A DNA stretch of 64,000 bases from contig CM070517.1 in NCBI GenBank assembly GCA_036346375.1, positions 11,139,161 through 11,203,160 on the forward strand. Direction: 5' to 3'. This stretch comes from Guadua angustifolia (lineage: Eukaryota; Streptophyta; Magnoliopsida; Poales; Poaceae). Below the pieces are notes generated by a model, which saw nothing but the letters and a program-made list of their open reading frames with translations, was not told the DNA's origin and did no database searches. Of the stretch, positions 34,011 to 45,790 are shown piece after piece (positions within the stretch are counted from its first letter, which is position 1; every line of letters starts with the position of its first letter). A program made the position numbers and the translations under genes.

Positions 34011-35009
34011 GCATTTCGAAAAAAGAGACCTGTGGTTCCGCAAATTCGATTTGCAAAAAACTCGTGCCAAATTTTTTCCTCACGGCGTGGCATCGCGCAC
34101 AACTCAACCCAGTAATTCATTTATTTCTACGACAAAATACTGTATTATAGGGGAGACTGGGCCCACCGTATTAACGCTCGCATAACTGCTGGGCCGAGCT
34201 CGCTGTTGCTATGCGCTATTGTCGAGCCCGTCGCCATGTGAAGCGATCAAGGCTGCCGCTCTGGGAAGCTGACATCACACCCACGCCGTCGCTTCGGGAA
34301 AGCTGACACGGGCGCCCAAGCCACCGTTCCATACTGCCGCCCGGAGCCACCGCCGTGATGCACCATCCTCTCTTCCGTGGTCTTCATTCACCAGACGTGG
34401 TTAGTGGGCATCGTACTTGTTGGACCATATGTTTAAACTATGTCGTACCGTCGTAGTCCTACCGGCCACTGTACAATGCCGTACCAGTCTGACTCGTCTT
34501 CGAAGATCCCAAACACAGCCTATTTGCGATTCGTACTAACTTCGTGCTAGTGTCGGCTCAGACCTAGCAATTTATATTATTGCAACGAAAGAAAAGGAGC
34601 TAGAAACGCATAGAGTTATAGTAGTGGATATAAATATTAGGAAAAAAACTAAATTTTATTTATTCTTGAATAGGTACAGAGTTATTGTCTCGTTAAAAAT
34701 GTTATACCTAGTGTGTACCCTAGTGTGGAGCAGCTTAGTATCAGTAAGCAAGTACTCTTCAGTCTCTATTCTCCACCTTTTAGCATCTCCGTTATCTCTC
34801 CTTTCTTCGCATGTGAGAATCACAAAAGGTGTCAGCCGTAAGGTGAGCCACAACATGATACAATATCACGGCAGAGCGCCTGCGTGCGTGCTATGTTTAC
34901 GTTGGGTCCATCGATCCTGTTTTATGGCATGCCACAGGCTGACCCAATGCCTAGGTCTAGGCGAGGGGGTGCTCTGCCTTCCTCATCTCACTTCGAGCTT
35001 GATGTGCCT
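34011..35009. other. Intergenic, no recognisable gene
   Basis: Mixed GC- and AT-rich sequence. A plus-strand frame of 139 codons at 34,624-35,043 has no known domain and looks like chance. Confidence 0.45.
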
Positions 35010-35550
35010 ATTACACATTGGTCAAAATCCGCTTAATACATAGCCCATTTATAGGATTGATCCACGTATATATAACACCACACTTAAACATTTGTTCTCA
35101 CTTTGTATAAAAAGATTAACCCCTATGTGTTATGTTTAGACTCAAAAGGTACTATATGCTACTAAAATTTAGTTTAAATAAGTAATATAAGACTAATCTC
35201 CGCACCACAACTCCGCATGGGCACAAGATTCGCACTACAAATGTTGCAAGATATTACACTCACCTTCTTAATGGTTAATGTCCTTGACACCACACTGTAT
35301 ACACGGCAAATTACCAAAACAACTCCTCGGCCCAACTTCTGTGCCATCGGTACTCACTAGTGGGCGCGCACACACACATAGTTATGTAGCGAGGGCTGAT
35401 GCTCTAATACCATCTATAATACCCTAACCCAAAATCCACTCAATGCGCAGCCCACCTATAGGGCAAATCCTCATATATAAAGCACACCACTTATACTTCC
35501 TACCTTTGTGTTAAAGGGTTAGGCCACATGTGTTATATTCGAACACAACA
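35010..35550. repeat. Two diverged copies of a transposon-like block
   Basis: A block reading caaaatccgcttaatacata-gcccat-tatag...ttagactcaaaaggt at about 35,022-35,150 recurs as caaaatccactcaatgcgca-gcccac-tatag...ttcgaacacaacat at about 35,428-35,550. Probably remnants of a retroelement; type not determined. Confidence 0.5.
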
Positions 35551-35553
35551 TGA

Positions 35554-36404
35554 TGAGGACATCCTTCCATTGATACAGCCAGCACACCTATTGCTTCTCA
35601 TCAAGATGTACTGGGACCAATCACTAGAGCATGTACTCATGAACTTAATTATCAGGTAACTTTGTTTCTCAGAGTGCACTCATATTCTATGAACTCTACG
35701 ATACTGCCTGATGCATGTAATGTTATTCTAATTAAACATCAAGGTGCTTGCATGGCAATAAGGCTTGAGAGCAGCAATGGAGATAATAACTACTGCACTA
35801 AATTAAAGCCACCATGATACCACCATGAAAGATGGCCAAACTCTCAAGACTCTTCGGCCACTACCTCCAAATGCCTAGATTTTTTTAGTTAAAAGTTATA
35901 GTGCTGCACCACTTTATTTGGGCCTAGGCCCATATATCCGGTCAGAATCTAAGAAGGGAGGAGTCCTTTTTGGTTGCTACAGCAGTAAGAGTCATTTTCG
36001 GTTTTTCATATTTTAGCCGCACCCTCATGTTTCCTCTTTCTTTATAAGCTTGTTGTAGCCCTAGAGAGATATGGGTTTTGTTTAGTTATATGGTATTCTC
36101 TTATTCGGCTAGATTAATAGCAATACCGTGTTTTGGAACCCCGCATCATTACTTCAATTATATTTGTAATTTTAGATTGCTCTTTACTTTGTTCTAGCTT
36201 GCTTGTTCTTCAATTGCTTATAGGAATTGATCTTTGTGATCAAGTCGATCGTATTCTAGCTAGGTTAGCAACAATCTCAAAGTTGGTTCAGCGATTGCTT
36301 GGTATATCAGTCTTGTATGGTTGGTAGCCGGATCACAAGAGTTGTCTCCACAAATCGAAATTATCCTTCTCATCGAAAGATCGGGACCCCAACAATCCGC
36401 ATCA
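35554..36404 (+). mobile_element. Diverged solo LTR of a chromovirus
   Basis: It starts tgaggacatcc, contains a readable pol tail (DVLGPITRACTHELNYQVTL) as in the gypsy LTRs above, and ends ccccaacaatccgcatca. No interior follows. Compared with the 16,714 LTR it keeps the order of features but not the sequence, so it is an older or different family. Confidence 0.65.
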
Positions 36405-36410
36405 CAATAG

Positions 36411-36637
36411 ATATTTTATATTGTTCTAGCTTGCATGTTCTTCGATTGTTTGCAGAAATTGATCTTCGTAATCAGATCTATCGTACTTCTAGCTAAGTCG
36501 GTAACAATCTTGGAGTTGGTTGAACGATTGCTTGGTGTATCAGTCTTGTACGGTTGCTAGTCAGATCGTGAGAATCATCTCTATTAATCGAAATTATCCT
36601 TCTTATTGAAAGATCGGAACCCCAATAATCCGCGTCA
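36411..36637 (+). repeat. Tandem duplication of the end of the solo LTR
   Basis: The last about 230 bases of the LTR (from about 36,180, gttctagcttgcttgttctt) recur from 36,411 (gttctagcttgcatgttctt), ending ccgcgtca. The offset is 232 bases. Confidence 0.75.
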
Positions 36638-37055
36638 CAATAGACATTTTTTGCTCCTATAACTCACTTAAAAAAAGCAAGAGAGGACGAACCCCACAAC
36701 CACAAGCTTCACATAGGCTGCAGCGTGAACAGCAAATATTGGAAATCTAATTCCGAGATACATGTGATAGATAAAGTGCCAACATCATCAGTGTAATAGC
36801 AGCATGTTATATATACGAACCATTTGGTGTTGTTAATTAGCTAGTAGGATGGATATAGACATATTTTACATTTGTTTATCATTTAGTGCAAATTGTGCTA
36901 CACTGTATGCTATGTAAACAAAATAAAAAAATAAGAATGTTTGTGACAAAGGTAACTATCCTTTTAAACATTAAATATCTTTAAGATCTTACGTCATCTA
37001 TTTTTTCCCTTTCTGCAAGGAAGAACATGGAAGAGACATGGAGACGTACTGGTTT
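36638..37055. other. Intergenic, nothing recognised
   Basis: AT-rich DNA between the LTR remnant and CACTA element B. No gene or repeat seen. Confidence 0.45.
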
Positions 37056-37170
37056 CACTACTACAGAACCGACCTTTCCTACCGCCCATCAAGACGGTTA
37101 GAGTGTAACCGGACCGATATTTAGATCAGTCCGGCTCAACGACTCTGAACTGCGGGGAAGCGATTAGTAC

Positions 37171-37310
37171 GGTTGAAGACACGAACGATCGATGAGATAA
37201 CATCGAAGGTTGGTGTCACGAACCGTACTATTTAGCACCACTAAATAGTACGGTTCGTGACACCAACCGTGATCGATGTTATCTCATCAAGACGGTTCGT
37301 GTCTTCAACC
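37171..37310. repeat. 140-bp palindrome in the left subterminal region of element B
   Basis: ggttgaagacacgaac at 37,171 is mirrored by gttcgtgtcttcaacc ending at 37,310, with the centre near tttagcaccactaaa. The arms contain the element's repeat motif acggttcgtg. Confidence 0.85.
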
Positions 37311-37410
37311 GCACTAAGTCCCAATTAAACTTCTTCCTCCTCCGCTCTCGCTGGACCAGATCATTCCAAAGGCTTGAAAAGAACAAAGGAGCTTCGCCAA
37401 GAGCTTGAAG

Positions 37411-37757
37411 GAGGAGGTGCTGCCCAAAATTTCAAAATTTTGGTCATTTTACTCACAACCAAGGTAGCTAAGGTTAGTAATATCATTCCTCACTTCATTT
37501 GGTGTTAAATGGAGCCTCTTTTTTGCTTGAATTATGAAGAAAATTTGATCTTTTCCCATGATTGATCAAAGATTATGAATGTAGAGGAGGTGCTGCCCAA
37601 ATTTCAAAATTTTGGTCATTTTACTGCAAACCAAGGTAACTAAGGTTAGTAACATCATTCCTCACATCATTTGGTGTTAAATGGAGCCTCTTTTTGCTTG
37701 AATTATGAAAAAATTTGATCTTTTCCCATGATTGATGAAAGATTAATATGAATGTAG
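37411..37757. repeat. 173-bp tandem duplication in the element B leader
   Basis: gaggaggtgctgcccaaa starts copies at 37,411 and 37,584, followed by nearly identical sequence. They lie upstream of the transposase ATG. Confidence 0.85.
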
Positions 37758-38489
37758 AGATATAGCTTGATCTTTTCAAATAGGATACAAAAACTTGTTG
37801 TGTAAGCTTAGAATTTGCTTGGATTATAATGTAGCTTGCCTTTAATGTGTGGATCTAGCTTAAATTTAGGTTTTAGTTCCATCGATTCGATGAAGGATGA
37901 GGTTTGGTTGCACGTAGTCTGGGGAGAATGGTGCATGGAAATCATGGAGTTTGGGATCTTCAAATGGCAATGGTTATGTGGAAAAGAAGAAATTTAAATT
38001 CATTTGCTAATTAAAATAATATCGTAAATATGAATGGCTTTATAGAAAATATAAAATGAGTTCAATATTTGAGAAAAGTTTTCAAAAATACTTTGGAATA
38101 TTTTAAACTTAGAAAATTACTTCTAGTATAATTTTGGTTTTAATTTCCATCAACAAATTATTTTTGAAAACATCATTAATTAAGTGCTAGAGATTTAGAA
38201 AAAATAAAAATAAATGATTGAATAATAATTTAGAAATTTTAGGGTGTTACAATTTCAACAAAATTTGCAAACAAAGTCTGTCGTGAATTTTGTTCGTAAT
38301 TTTGAATCCAGACTCTGATCGACCAATTCTTTTTATAGGTTGCAAAAACTTGTTGTGTGAGTTTAGATTTTGCTTGGATTATTATTTAGCTCGGATTGAA
38401 TGTATGGATCTAGCTAATATTTAGGTTTTGGTTCAACAATTCATTATCGGAAAATGAGCTAACAGTTATCTTGATGTAACATAATGTAG

Positions 38490-39640
38490 ATGGACCGGCG
38501 ATGGATGTATATGGACCGACGCTCCCCGGAGTTCTTGCAGGGTTTGCAAGATTTCTTCGTGCGGCCGATGCACACACGACGTCAGGCTACATATGTTGTC
38601 CATGCATAGACTGCAAGAATGAGAAGGAGTGGCCAAAATCCAGCCACCTTCACTTTCATTTGCTCACAAGAGGTTTCATGTCAAACTATGCCTGTTGGAC
38701 CAAGCACGGTGAAGAAGAAATTATACAGGAAGACGGTGAAAAAGAAGAGGCGGACAACAATATCCCGGACACTGGTCAACACGGTTCTTTCGAAGATACA
38801 TTGGGGGAGTTTGGTGATGATGACCTAGACCAGATGCTGCGTGATGGACAGGGAGAATACATCGATGAAAGACATTACGAAAAGTTCCGGCGCCTATGGG
38901 AGGACCACGGAACACCGTTGTACCCAAACCGTCGACAGGCCATAAAAGTTGCGTATCACACTAGGCGATGCAATGGAAGGCGACCAATGGATTGTCTCGA
39001 TAAGGATTCGACGAGTTGTTATGCCTCATAAAGAAGTTACTTCCAGAGGGGAACACATCGCCGAAACTACGACGATGCCAAACAAGTTGTCCGCCTTTGG
39101 GGTTGAAGGTACTGAAGATACATGCATGCCGTAATGATTGTATCCTTTATCGCAATGAGTATGAGGATTCGGAAGCTTGTCCGGTGTGCAAAACTTGCGG
39201 TATAAGACCAGCGTGATGACCTGTGAGGTAGAGGGGCGTAAGAAGAAGAAGAGACCTCTGCTAAGGTGGTGTGGTATTTCCTGTAATCCCTGTTGAAGCG
39301 TTTATTTGCGAACAAAGCGCATGCCAGATGATGCTTGCCGCACAAGGAAAACCGTAAGGACGACGGAAGGCTAAGGCACGTTCTCGATGGCTCCCAAAGG
39401 AGGAAAGTCGATAGAACATACCGGACTTTGCCGAGGATGCAAGGAACATAAGGTTTGGGTTGAGTACGGATGGGATGAACCCGTTTGGCGATATGAGCAG
39501 CGATACAAAGACTTGGCCCGTGACTCTATGTATCTACAACCTTCCTCCTTGGTCGTGTATGAAGCGTAGTACATTATGATGCCATTGCTTATCCAAGGCC
39601 GAAGCAACCTGAAACGACATTGATGTGTACCTCAAACCGT
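38490..39640 (+). pseudogene. Truncated TNP2-like transposase of element B
   Basis: Begins at 38,490 with MDRRWMYMDRRSPEFLQGLQ; a one-base loss just after this shifts the frame compared with element F. The N-terminal domain (TTSGYICCPCIDCKNEKEWP), the acidic linker and an open stretch to 39,029 follow. The TNP2 core is then readable across frame changes: LKIHACRNDCILYRNEYED, a lysine-rich piece at 39,240, VEYGWDEPVW at about 39,460, and DIDVYLKP at about 39,620. The reading stops there: the rest of the catalytic and C-terminal regions is deleted. Non-functional. Confidence 0.85.
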
Positions 39641-39810
39641 CGTACTCGAGATCAATGAAGAAGAGGAGCGGAGGAAGCCTATGGACAAGTGGTACGCGGA
39701 AGAAGACAAAGAACCAAGTCCATGATAAGCGAGCTCGCCTCCTCATGGCTTCGCCTCTCGATGTCTGGGACGCCTCCTCACATCCATGCTTCTTGAACTT
39801 GCAGGGCTTT
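39641..39810 (+). other. Segment shared with the 4,610-4,875 palindrome
   Basis: Reads INEEEERRKPMDKWYAEEDK and, further on, a piece ending tgcttcttgaacttgcagggc. The right arm of the palindrome and its flank (4,790-4,960) are clearly related. It replaces the missing transposase C-terminus in element B. Confidence 0.7.
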
Positions 39811-40173
39811 TTTAAAATCATTTTAGTGTGGAATAAGAATGATTCATTATTTTTATTAAGCAAATATATTCTTAAGAATATATGAATTTTTTCATTTTAT
39901 TTTTTCATTTCGAGATGTATATGTATCATATGAATTTTTTCTAATGTATAAGTATCATTTTAAAGTTACATGTGCACATGTTTGTAGCATGAGGTCACAT
40001 TAGGCCGATTTACCATCGTATAGTATTTGGCCGATTTACATTAGGAACATCTTCGTCCGCCACCATCCTCTCTCTACCGCCTTCCACGCTTTCTGAAGAG
40101 TACCATCACTTTACATGAAATGAAATCTATTTTCGTTAATTTTCAAGTGCTTCTTCTAGCCTAAGAAACGACG
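39811..40173. other. AT-rich spacer between the two genes of element B
   Basis: No coding region. The part at 40,040-40,110 matches, inverted, 57,930-58,010 of element F and is the 5' region of the second gene. Confidence 0.55.
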
Positions 40174-43100
40174 ATGGACGAAGAAGCATTTATGTTAAGT
40201 TTGATTATGGAAGTGATGGTCATGAGGCGGAGCTCTGCACCGCCACCGAGGCCGATGAGATCGCAGAGCACGATGAGGGCGGCGAGGTAACAATCATCAC
40301 GCTCATGATTGTCGGTTCCACTACCATGCTAAGCCAATATCTTGACCTGTTCATGATTGTACCATGCTTTCAGATCGGTCAACCAGCAGCAATCACGTCG
40401 AGGTCCAAGAAAGAAGAAGAAGGCAAGACATGTTATCACCGAAGTCGGCGAGACGGCCGACCTCTTGCACCCTCGGGCGCTTGGGCGTTCAATTCGGCAT
40501 GCGGCGCCCACGTTAGGGACCACGTGGCAATTAGCATAGCAAAATGGGATCAGTCCTCAAGATACGAAGAACATGCTTTGGAACGATGTGAAGGAGACAT
40601 TCACCTTCCCTAAGGGACCGAAGAGAAGGTAAAGAGTTACACTCTCAAGAAGATGGCGGTCGATTCCGGACTTATAAAAAGAAGCCGAGCACGGAGTATA
40701 TCAAGAAGAATCGAACGCTCGACTTCAACAAGCACCCAAAGTTGCAAGATCACTGGGATGCGTTTAGAAATACAAGACTTTGGACGAAGGTCAAAGTTTG
40801 AGTGAGAAGAATAAGTGAATGCATGAAGAAGAATTATCACCACCGACTCGCCCGGTGGTTACCGCCATGCAATACCAAAATGGGAGAAGAGGGAATAGGA
40901 CCGCTAGCGAAGGGTATCGCACCCGCAACAACGGATTGGCCCGACAGAGCAAAGCATTGGTTCTATGCTCACGGCGGCGCCCTTGATGATAACGGCAATG
41001 CTGTGTTTGGGGAGGTGCTAAGAGATGTGGCCAGAAGGCTTGTACAGTCCATCGAGGAGACATCCTGGGTAAGCCGTGCCAAACAGGAGAACGACGCGCT
41101 AACAAGGGCCTTTCAAAATCCAGAGCACCACTGGACGACACGAGGCGCCGACGTTGTCCCGTGAAAGGTTGGTTTCGCCAGACGCCGAGACCTATAGGAG
41201 TCGGGCGAGGAGCAAGGCTCGACAGACACAATGACTTAGTGCGCTTGAAGAACGCCTGAATCAAACAAATGAGAGAATGCAAGAAGAGATCCGAAGAGAG
41301 GTGCAGCTAGCCTTGAGCCAACAATAGCGAGACGGGCCAAGAACCCCAAGTAATCCAGACATCATTAGCCCCTCCGTGCAGTGGCAAGCTGCGTTCCGGT
41401 GGTGGCGAAGCGGACTTGGATAAGTATCCGTGAGACGACATCGAGACGGCGGACACCTTGTGAGCTGCATATCCAAGCGGAACCTTACCTTCAAGGCGCC
41501 GATGGTATGGCTCACCCATTAGAGCCGGGCAGCTTATCCATGGCCAACAGATCGGTTAGGATACTCCAAGGTCTCGGTGGAGGAGGTTTGCCCAGGTACG
41601 AGGACCTTGACCTCGAAATTCTCGGAGGTGACGGGACTACGGCTAGGAGAGGCAAGACACAATTTCATCTGTGGCGTAAATGATACATAATTTTTCGAGA
41701 TAACATGGACTTGTCCTCTCAAGAAGCCCGAGAAGAAACCCGTCTCCTCCCAAGAACACTGCCGACTCCTACACCACCTCCTCGCATATAAGCCCGACAA
41801 GAAGCCCGTCTCCTACACCATCTCCTCGCACATATAAGCCCCGAAGAAGCCCGTCTCCTCCCAAGAAGGCGCCGACTCCTACACCACCTCCCCGCACATA
41901 AGCGCCACAAGAACCCGTCTCCTCCCAAGAAGGCGCCACCAAGGAATGAAGCCAGCTCGCCAAGAGCTCCCAAGAAGACGGGTCCTCCACCCAATCCAAG
42001 AAGTGGTGAACTTCCAAGCGGCCAGATGATATGAACGATGAGGAGACCAAGAAGATGGTAAAAGGAGAGGTAACTAAATTTCTTAGACCCAAGTCACCAG
42101 AGAAGAAGGTTCAACCTGGCACAGAAGAATTTCATAAAGGCTTAATAACTATTAAAAATTTGAAGGATAAAAAAGAAATGCCTCGCCAATCAAACTACAA
42201 GCGCACATTGAGTAAGGAATGCCCCAAGAAGAAGATGTCAGCTGAGGGAAGGGTAAGGAGATGCTACAATTCTTCAATGAAACTGGCCTTGATGTAGATC
42301 AAATATTAGGCACCAAGAAGATTGAGTTTGCCCAAGTAAGATGGCCATTTAAAGTGGGCAGATCATTGGTCAGGAGTGAGGAGCTGCCCCAGCTAACGAC
42401 AAAGATGCGGCAATTTCATGAATAGTAATTGGACGTGACCAAGCATGGTCTACAGTTGTTCGCTGTCAAGTTTAAGCAATAAGATTTTTTTCGCAGTGAA
42501 GGTGAATTTTATGTCGAATGGGACTACATATATGATCTATACCAGACAGCCGCCCTCAGCTATAGCTTGTTGGGTTGCTGGACTCTGTAAGTGCCTTAAT
42601 TATTTGCAAAAAACTATCGTGCACTTCCTTGTACTATACTAACTTGCAAGCCTAACTAATTTCTTATGTAGCATGGAGATACAAAGATGCCGAAGGGATC
42701 GTATTTTCGACATAGGCTTCATGGACCCGAGAGTTATCAACAAGACAACCGTTAGAGACCACCCAAGCGAAAACAGAGACTAACATATTCAATGCGCTAA
42801 TGGGTCAAAGATATAAGTCAAAGATATATCTAGCCTACTCATTTGAGTACGTGTTTTCGTATCACCTCATTCTACTCCTTTTTCATAACACGATGTTAGA
42901 ACTAATTAGTTATCTACGTTGACACATCTATGTATAGTTTTCACTGGATTCTTCTTATGATCGAGCTAGATCGTAGCTCGATCACAATTATGGACTCGCA
43001 AAGGAGACCAGTTGAAAAGTATCAAAACTTTATCGACATGCTCGACCGGTATTAATTCTTGTTCCTTTCATTATCGTACTATCTCTATTTCCTTCAATTT

Positions 43101-43690
43101 GAAACAAATTCTAATCATGTACATACAATTCGTAATCACATGTGTAGTGCATTCACACGGTTCCGTGCTAAAAACGTGGGCGTATTCAAGGAGAAATTTG
43201 ACATTGCAATTGCCTCTCATGTACGTATATCATAATGCTAGCTTTTTAGTTAGTTAACTTAATTTCTTTGCATCCATTTCACGCTTTCAACTTTTTCCAC
43301 CGCAGATCTTGACTCAGCCGCCGGGTAACAATTTATGCGGCTACTATGTATGCTTAGTTTATGCACACCCAAACCGAGCCGTGATCGCATGCTAAAAGGC
43401 AACAAGGGGTGAGTAAATATAATTACTAGCTTTGATTGTGTATAGGTACTCCTTATATCTTGTACAAATTCAAGTATTGATTAGTTAATGACTTAACGAT
43501 AGGTGCCTCAATATTTGGCGGAACAAGGTTCGGAACTCTCGCCGGCACGAGTGAGAGCAATCCAAGAACAACTCGTCGGCTTTATTTACGATGAGGTTGT
43601 AAATCCAAAAGGCGAGTTTCACGAACCAAACTTTAACAGTGGGGTCCTTCGATAAGGACCGATGAATCGTCGTGGTTTACATCTACTGAC
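40174..43690 (+). pseudogene. Second gene of element B: Ptta/En/Spm-like with Pro-rich and Ulp1-like parts
   Basis: Probable start MDEEAFM at 40,174. The Transposase_24 (Ptta/En/Spm) region is at about 40,800-41,280: KKNYHHRLARW, TDWPDRAKHWFYAHGGAL, NAVFGEVLRDVARRLVQSIE. A Pro/Ser-rich minisatellite-like stretch (SPPKKAPTPTPPP type) covers 41,700-41,990. Then comes FLRPKSPEKKVQPGTEEFH and NLKDKKEMPRQSNYKRTL at 42,080-42,230. A Ulp1/C48 protease-like end has QPPGNNLCGYYVC at about 43,309-43,352, with the catalytic-type Cys present, and ends GFIYDEVVNPKGEFHEPN near 43,640. Frames change repeatedly, some at introns, others decay. Such genes accompany TNP2 in grass CACTA elements; their role is not settled. 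Confidence 0.75.
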
Positions 43691-43989
43691 TAGCAAGAGC
43701 GATGCGCCGTAAAAGATCCCGATGAATAGAAGGAAAAGAAATACTAAAGTTGTAATTAAAGTTGTGTACATATATAAAGTTGTGTACATATATATTGTAA
43801 TACATTAGAAGAACAAATATGTGTACATATTTTAATACATTAGATGTAATTAAATTTATTAATGAATGTTCAATGATTTAATTATCGTGCAAAGTGCATG
43901 ATTGATTATCGTGCTTTTAATTAGTTGTGATTTAACACACACATATATATAATAGCTACCGGAGAAATAGACCTATATATATACAAAAC

Positions 43990-44243
43990 ATTAGTACCGG
44001 TTGGAGAAACTAACCAGATCGATGATGGTTTCATCATGCGGTTGGAGACACCAACTTGATCGATGAGGGGCCTGAGGGTTCCCAATGCGCCGCCACGTGT
44101 GATTCGAACCGTCTCGATACTCCATCGATCGGGTGAGGAACCGGGACCGATGCCCTTGAGCATCGGCCCGGATGGCTATCTGGTTCAAAAACCGGTACTA
44201 AAGGCGATTTTGGACCGGGACTAACGCCCTTTCCGTAGTAGTG
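43990..44243. repeat. Right subterminal repeats and terminus of element B
   Basis: Repeated accggttgga/ccaaccggt-like units and aaaaccggtactaaag end in gggactaacgccctttccg followed by tagtagtg. Confidence 0.8.
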
Positions 44244-44424
44244 TTTTCTGATTCGCTTTTTGTCTCTCTAAGTATATATTAGTTAATCTGTGTTCAGATC
44301 ATCATTTTGATACTGTCTAGAAGGAGATTTTGTTTTAAAAAATGTTTTGAAGATGATAATTCAAGATTTGGAGGTTGCTCTTGGTAAGGTTAATTTGCAT
44401 GCATGCAGGCGTTTAGCATGTGAA

Positions 44425-44940
44425 GAGAAATTTGTCTGTGTGACACCGAATTCGTTAGCAATTCACGGATTGACACTCCGATTCGTGTGGTTCATAAAAT
44501 TGACACGAATCAACGAATTCTTTGCCCCAGTGACACTCCCAGCATTTTTCCAGTTGTTTTTTCTTTTTTCCAAATGTTTTTAGCACTGTTTGGCGGGTAA
44601 GTTTACCGTTTTGCCCCTGTCCCGTGCCCTCTGTTAATGCCCGTGAGCTCCCGTGTAGACTCCCGTGCCCGGGATCTTCTTCCTCCTGCCGCTCCTGACA
44701 CATGAGAATGTGGCACGAGAGGAAATGGGAAGGAGACGGGCGTTAACAGGTGAAGGAGTAGGGGTAAAACGGACATTAACAGTGCAAAAATCATTTCAAA
44801 AATCCCGAAATTGTGAAAAATACCTGGATTGTCACTGGAGTAAAGAATTCGTCAATTCGTGTCAATTTTATGAACTACACGAATTAGAGTGTCAATCCGT
44901 GAATTACCAACGAATTCAATGTCACACAGACAAATTTCCC
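44425..44940. mobile_element. MULE-type MITE with long inverted ends, 516 bp
   Basis: Left end gagaaatttgtctgtgtgac and right end, inverted, gggaaatttgtctgtgtgac. The inverted similarity continues for more than 100 bases (gaattcgt...cacggattgacactc). A perfect 9-bp duplication gcatgtgaa lies at 44,416-44,424 and 44,941-44,949, the size expected for Mutator-like elements. The middle has no coding region. Confidence 0.93.
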
Positions 44941-44949
44941 GCATGTGAA

Positions 44950-45244
44950 GGCTGTGCACCTAAGCATGCTTTTTTTATCCAGGTGTTAATTGTAATTGAG
45001 ACCTATTTCCATAACATGGTAAGGTTTGCTTATACGTACGCATGTCATTTTTAGAAGGTATCGAAACTCGAAAGACTAGAGTAGACATGCATTGGTCAGT
45101 ATATTGTCCATGTTCACACAACCAGTATATTGTGCATGTTCACACAACATGCAAATGGACTGACATTAATACTTTCAGTAGAGAAATAATTTTGAGATAA
45201 ATAGGTCTCCTTTCTCCTGCTACAGTAGATACACATCAACTAGT
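44950..45244. other. Spacer, nothing recognised
   Basis: Contains a short tandem piece, agtatattgt(c/g)catgttcacacaac, at about 45,098-45,145. No gene. Confidence 0.45.
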
Positions 45245-45249
45245 TCCAT

Positions 45250-45485
45250 AGTGATGTTTCTTAGACGGTTTTGTGAACCATCTGTACCAAATGTCAGTGA
45301 TGACAATCGGTCATCACAGTCGGTTTTCCAACTGTTAGTGAAAAAACTCATATATCATAGATGGTTCCATTTTGGAACCGTCTGTGATGAGGAGGACATC
45401 ATTACAGACGGTTCCAAAATAGAACCATCCGTGATGAATGAGATATCACAGATGGTTCTAATTTGGAACCGTTTGTGATGTTGAT
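45250..45485. repeat. Subterminal repeats of remnant D
   Basis: Several copies of gacggttccaaaata/attttggaaccgtctgtgat alternate in both orientations. A different motif from those of elements A and B. Confidence 0.8.
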
Positions 45486-45790
45486 TTTTCATTGTTTAGA
45501 AAATTTTATTTGTTGGCTAGCCTCAGAAAATGCTAGCCATACCATTTGAAACAAAAGACAAAATAGTGAGCATCACCAGCATTATTATGACATACATTTC
45601 AAGAATGATCTCCGATCACATATGAACATACAACGCATCGTTTTTAGAAATTAACTCTGATCGCACATTACAATGTAGAGTACATTCATTTAAAAAATCA
45701 ACTCATATATATAAAAACCAATTGAATTCATAGTTATTATAACAACTCACAAATTCACAGTAGAAGGGTATCTAATAAATTCACAACTGT

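Larger units (their letters stand above)
37056..44243 (+). mobile_element. CACTA element B, both ends and target duplication present (7,188 bp)
   Basis: Left end cactactacagaaccgacc at 37,056 and right end ending ggaaacgg-type inverse (cgtagtagtg) at 44,243 form imperfect 13-base inverted ends, CACTACTAC(A/G)GAA. The 3-bp duplication ttt flanks both sides (37,053-37,055 and 44,244-44,246). Inside, in order, are palindromic subterminal repeats, a truncated TNP2-like gene and a Ptta/En/Spm-like second gene, both on the plus strand, then right subterminal repeats. Both genes are broken, so it is non-autonomous, but its ends look intact. Confidence 0.92.

Noticed and set aside
34624..35043. 139-codon plus-strand open frame
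   Set aside because: No recognisable domain, no promoter or splice context, and overlaps repeated transposon-like sequence at its end.
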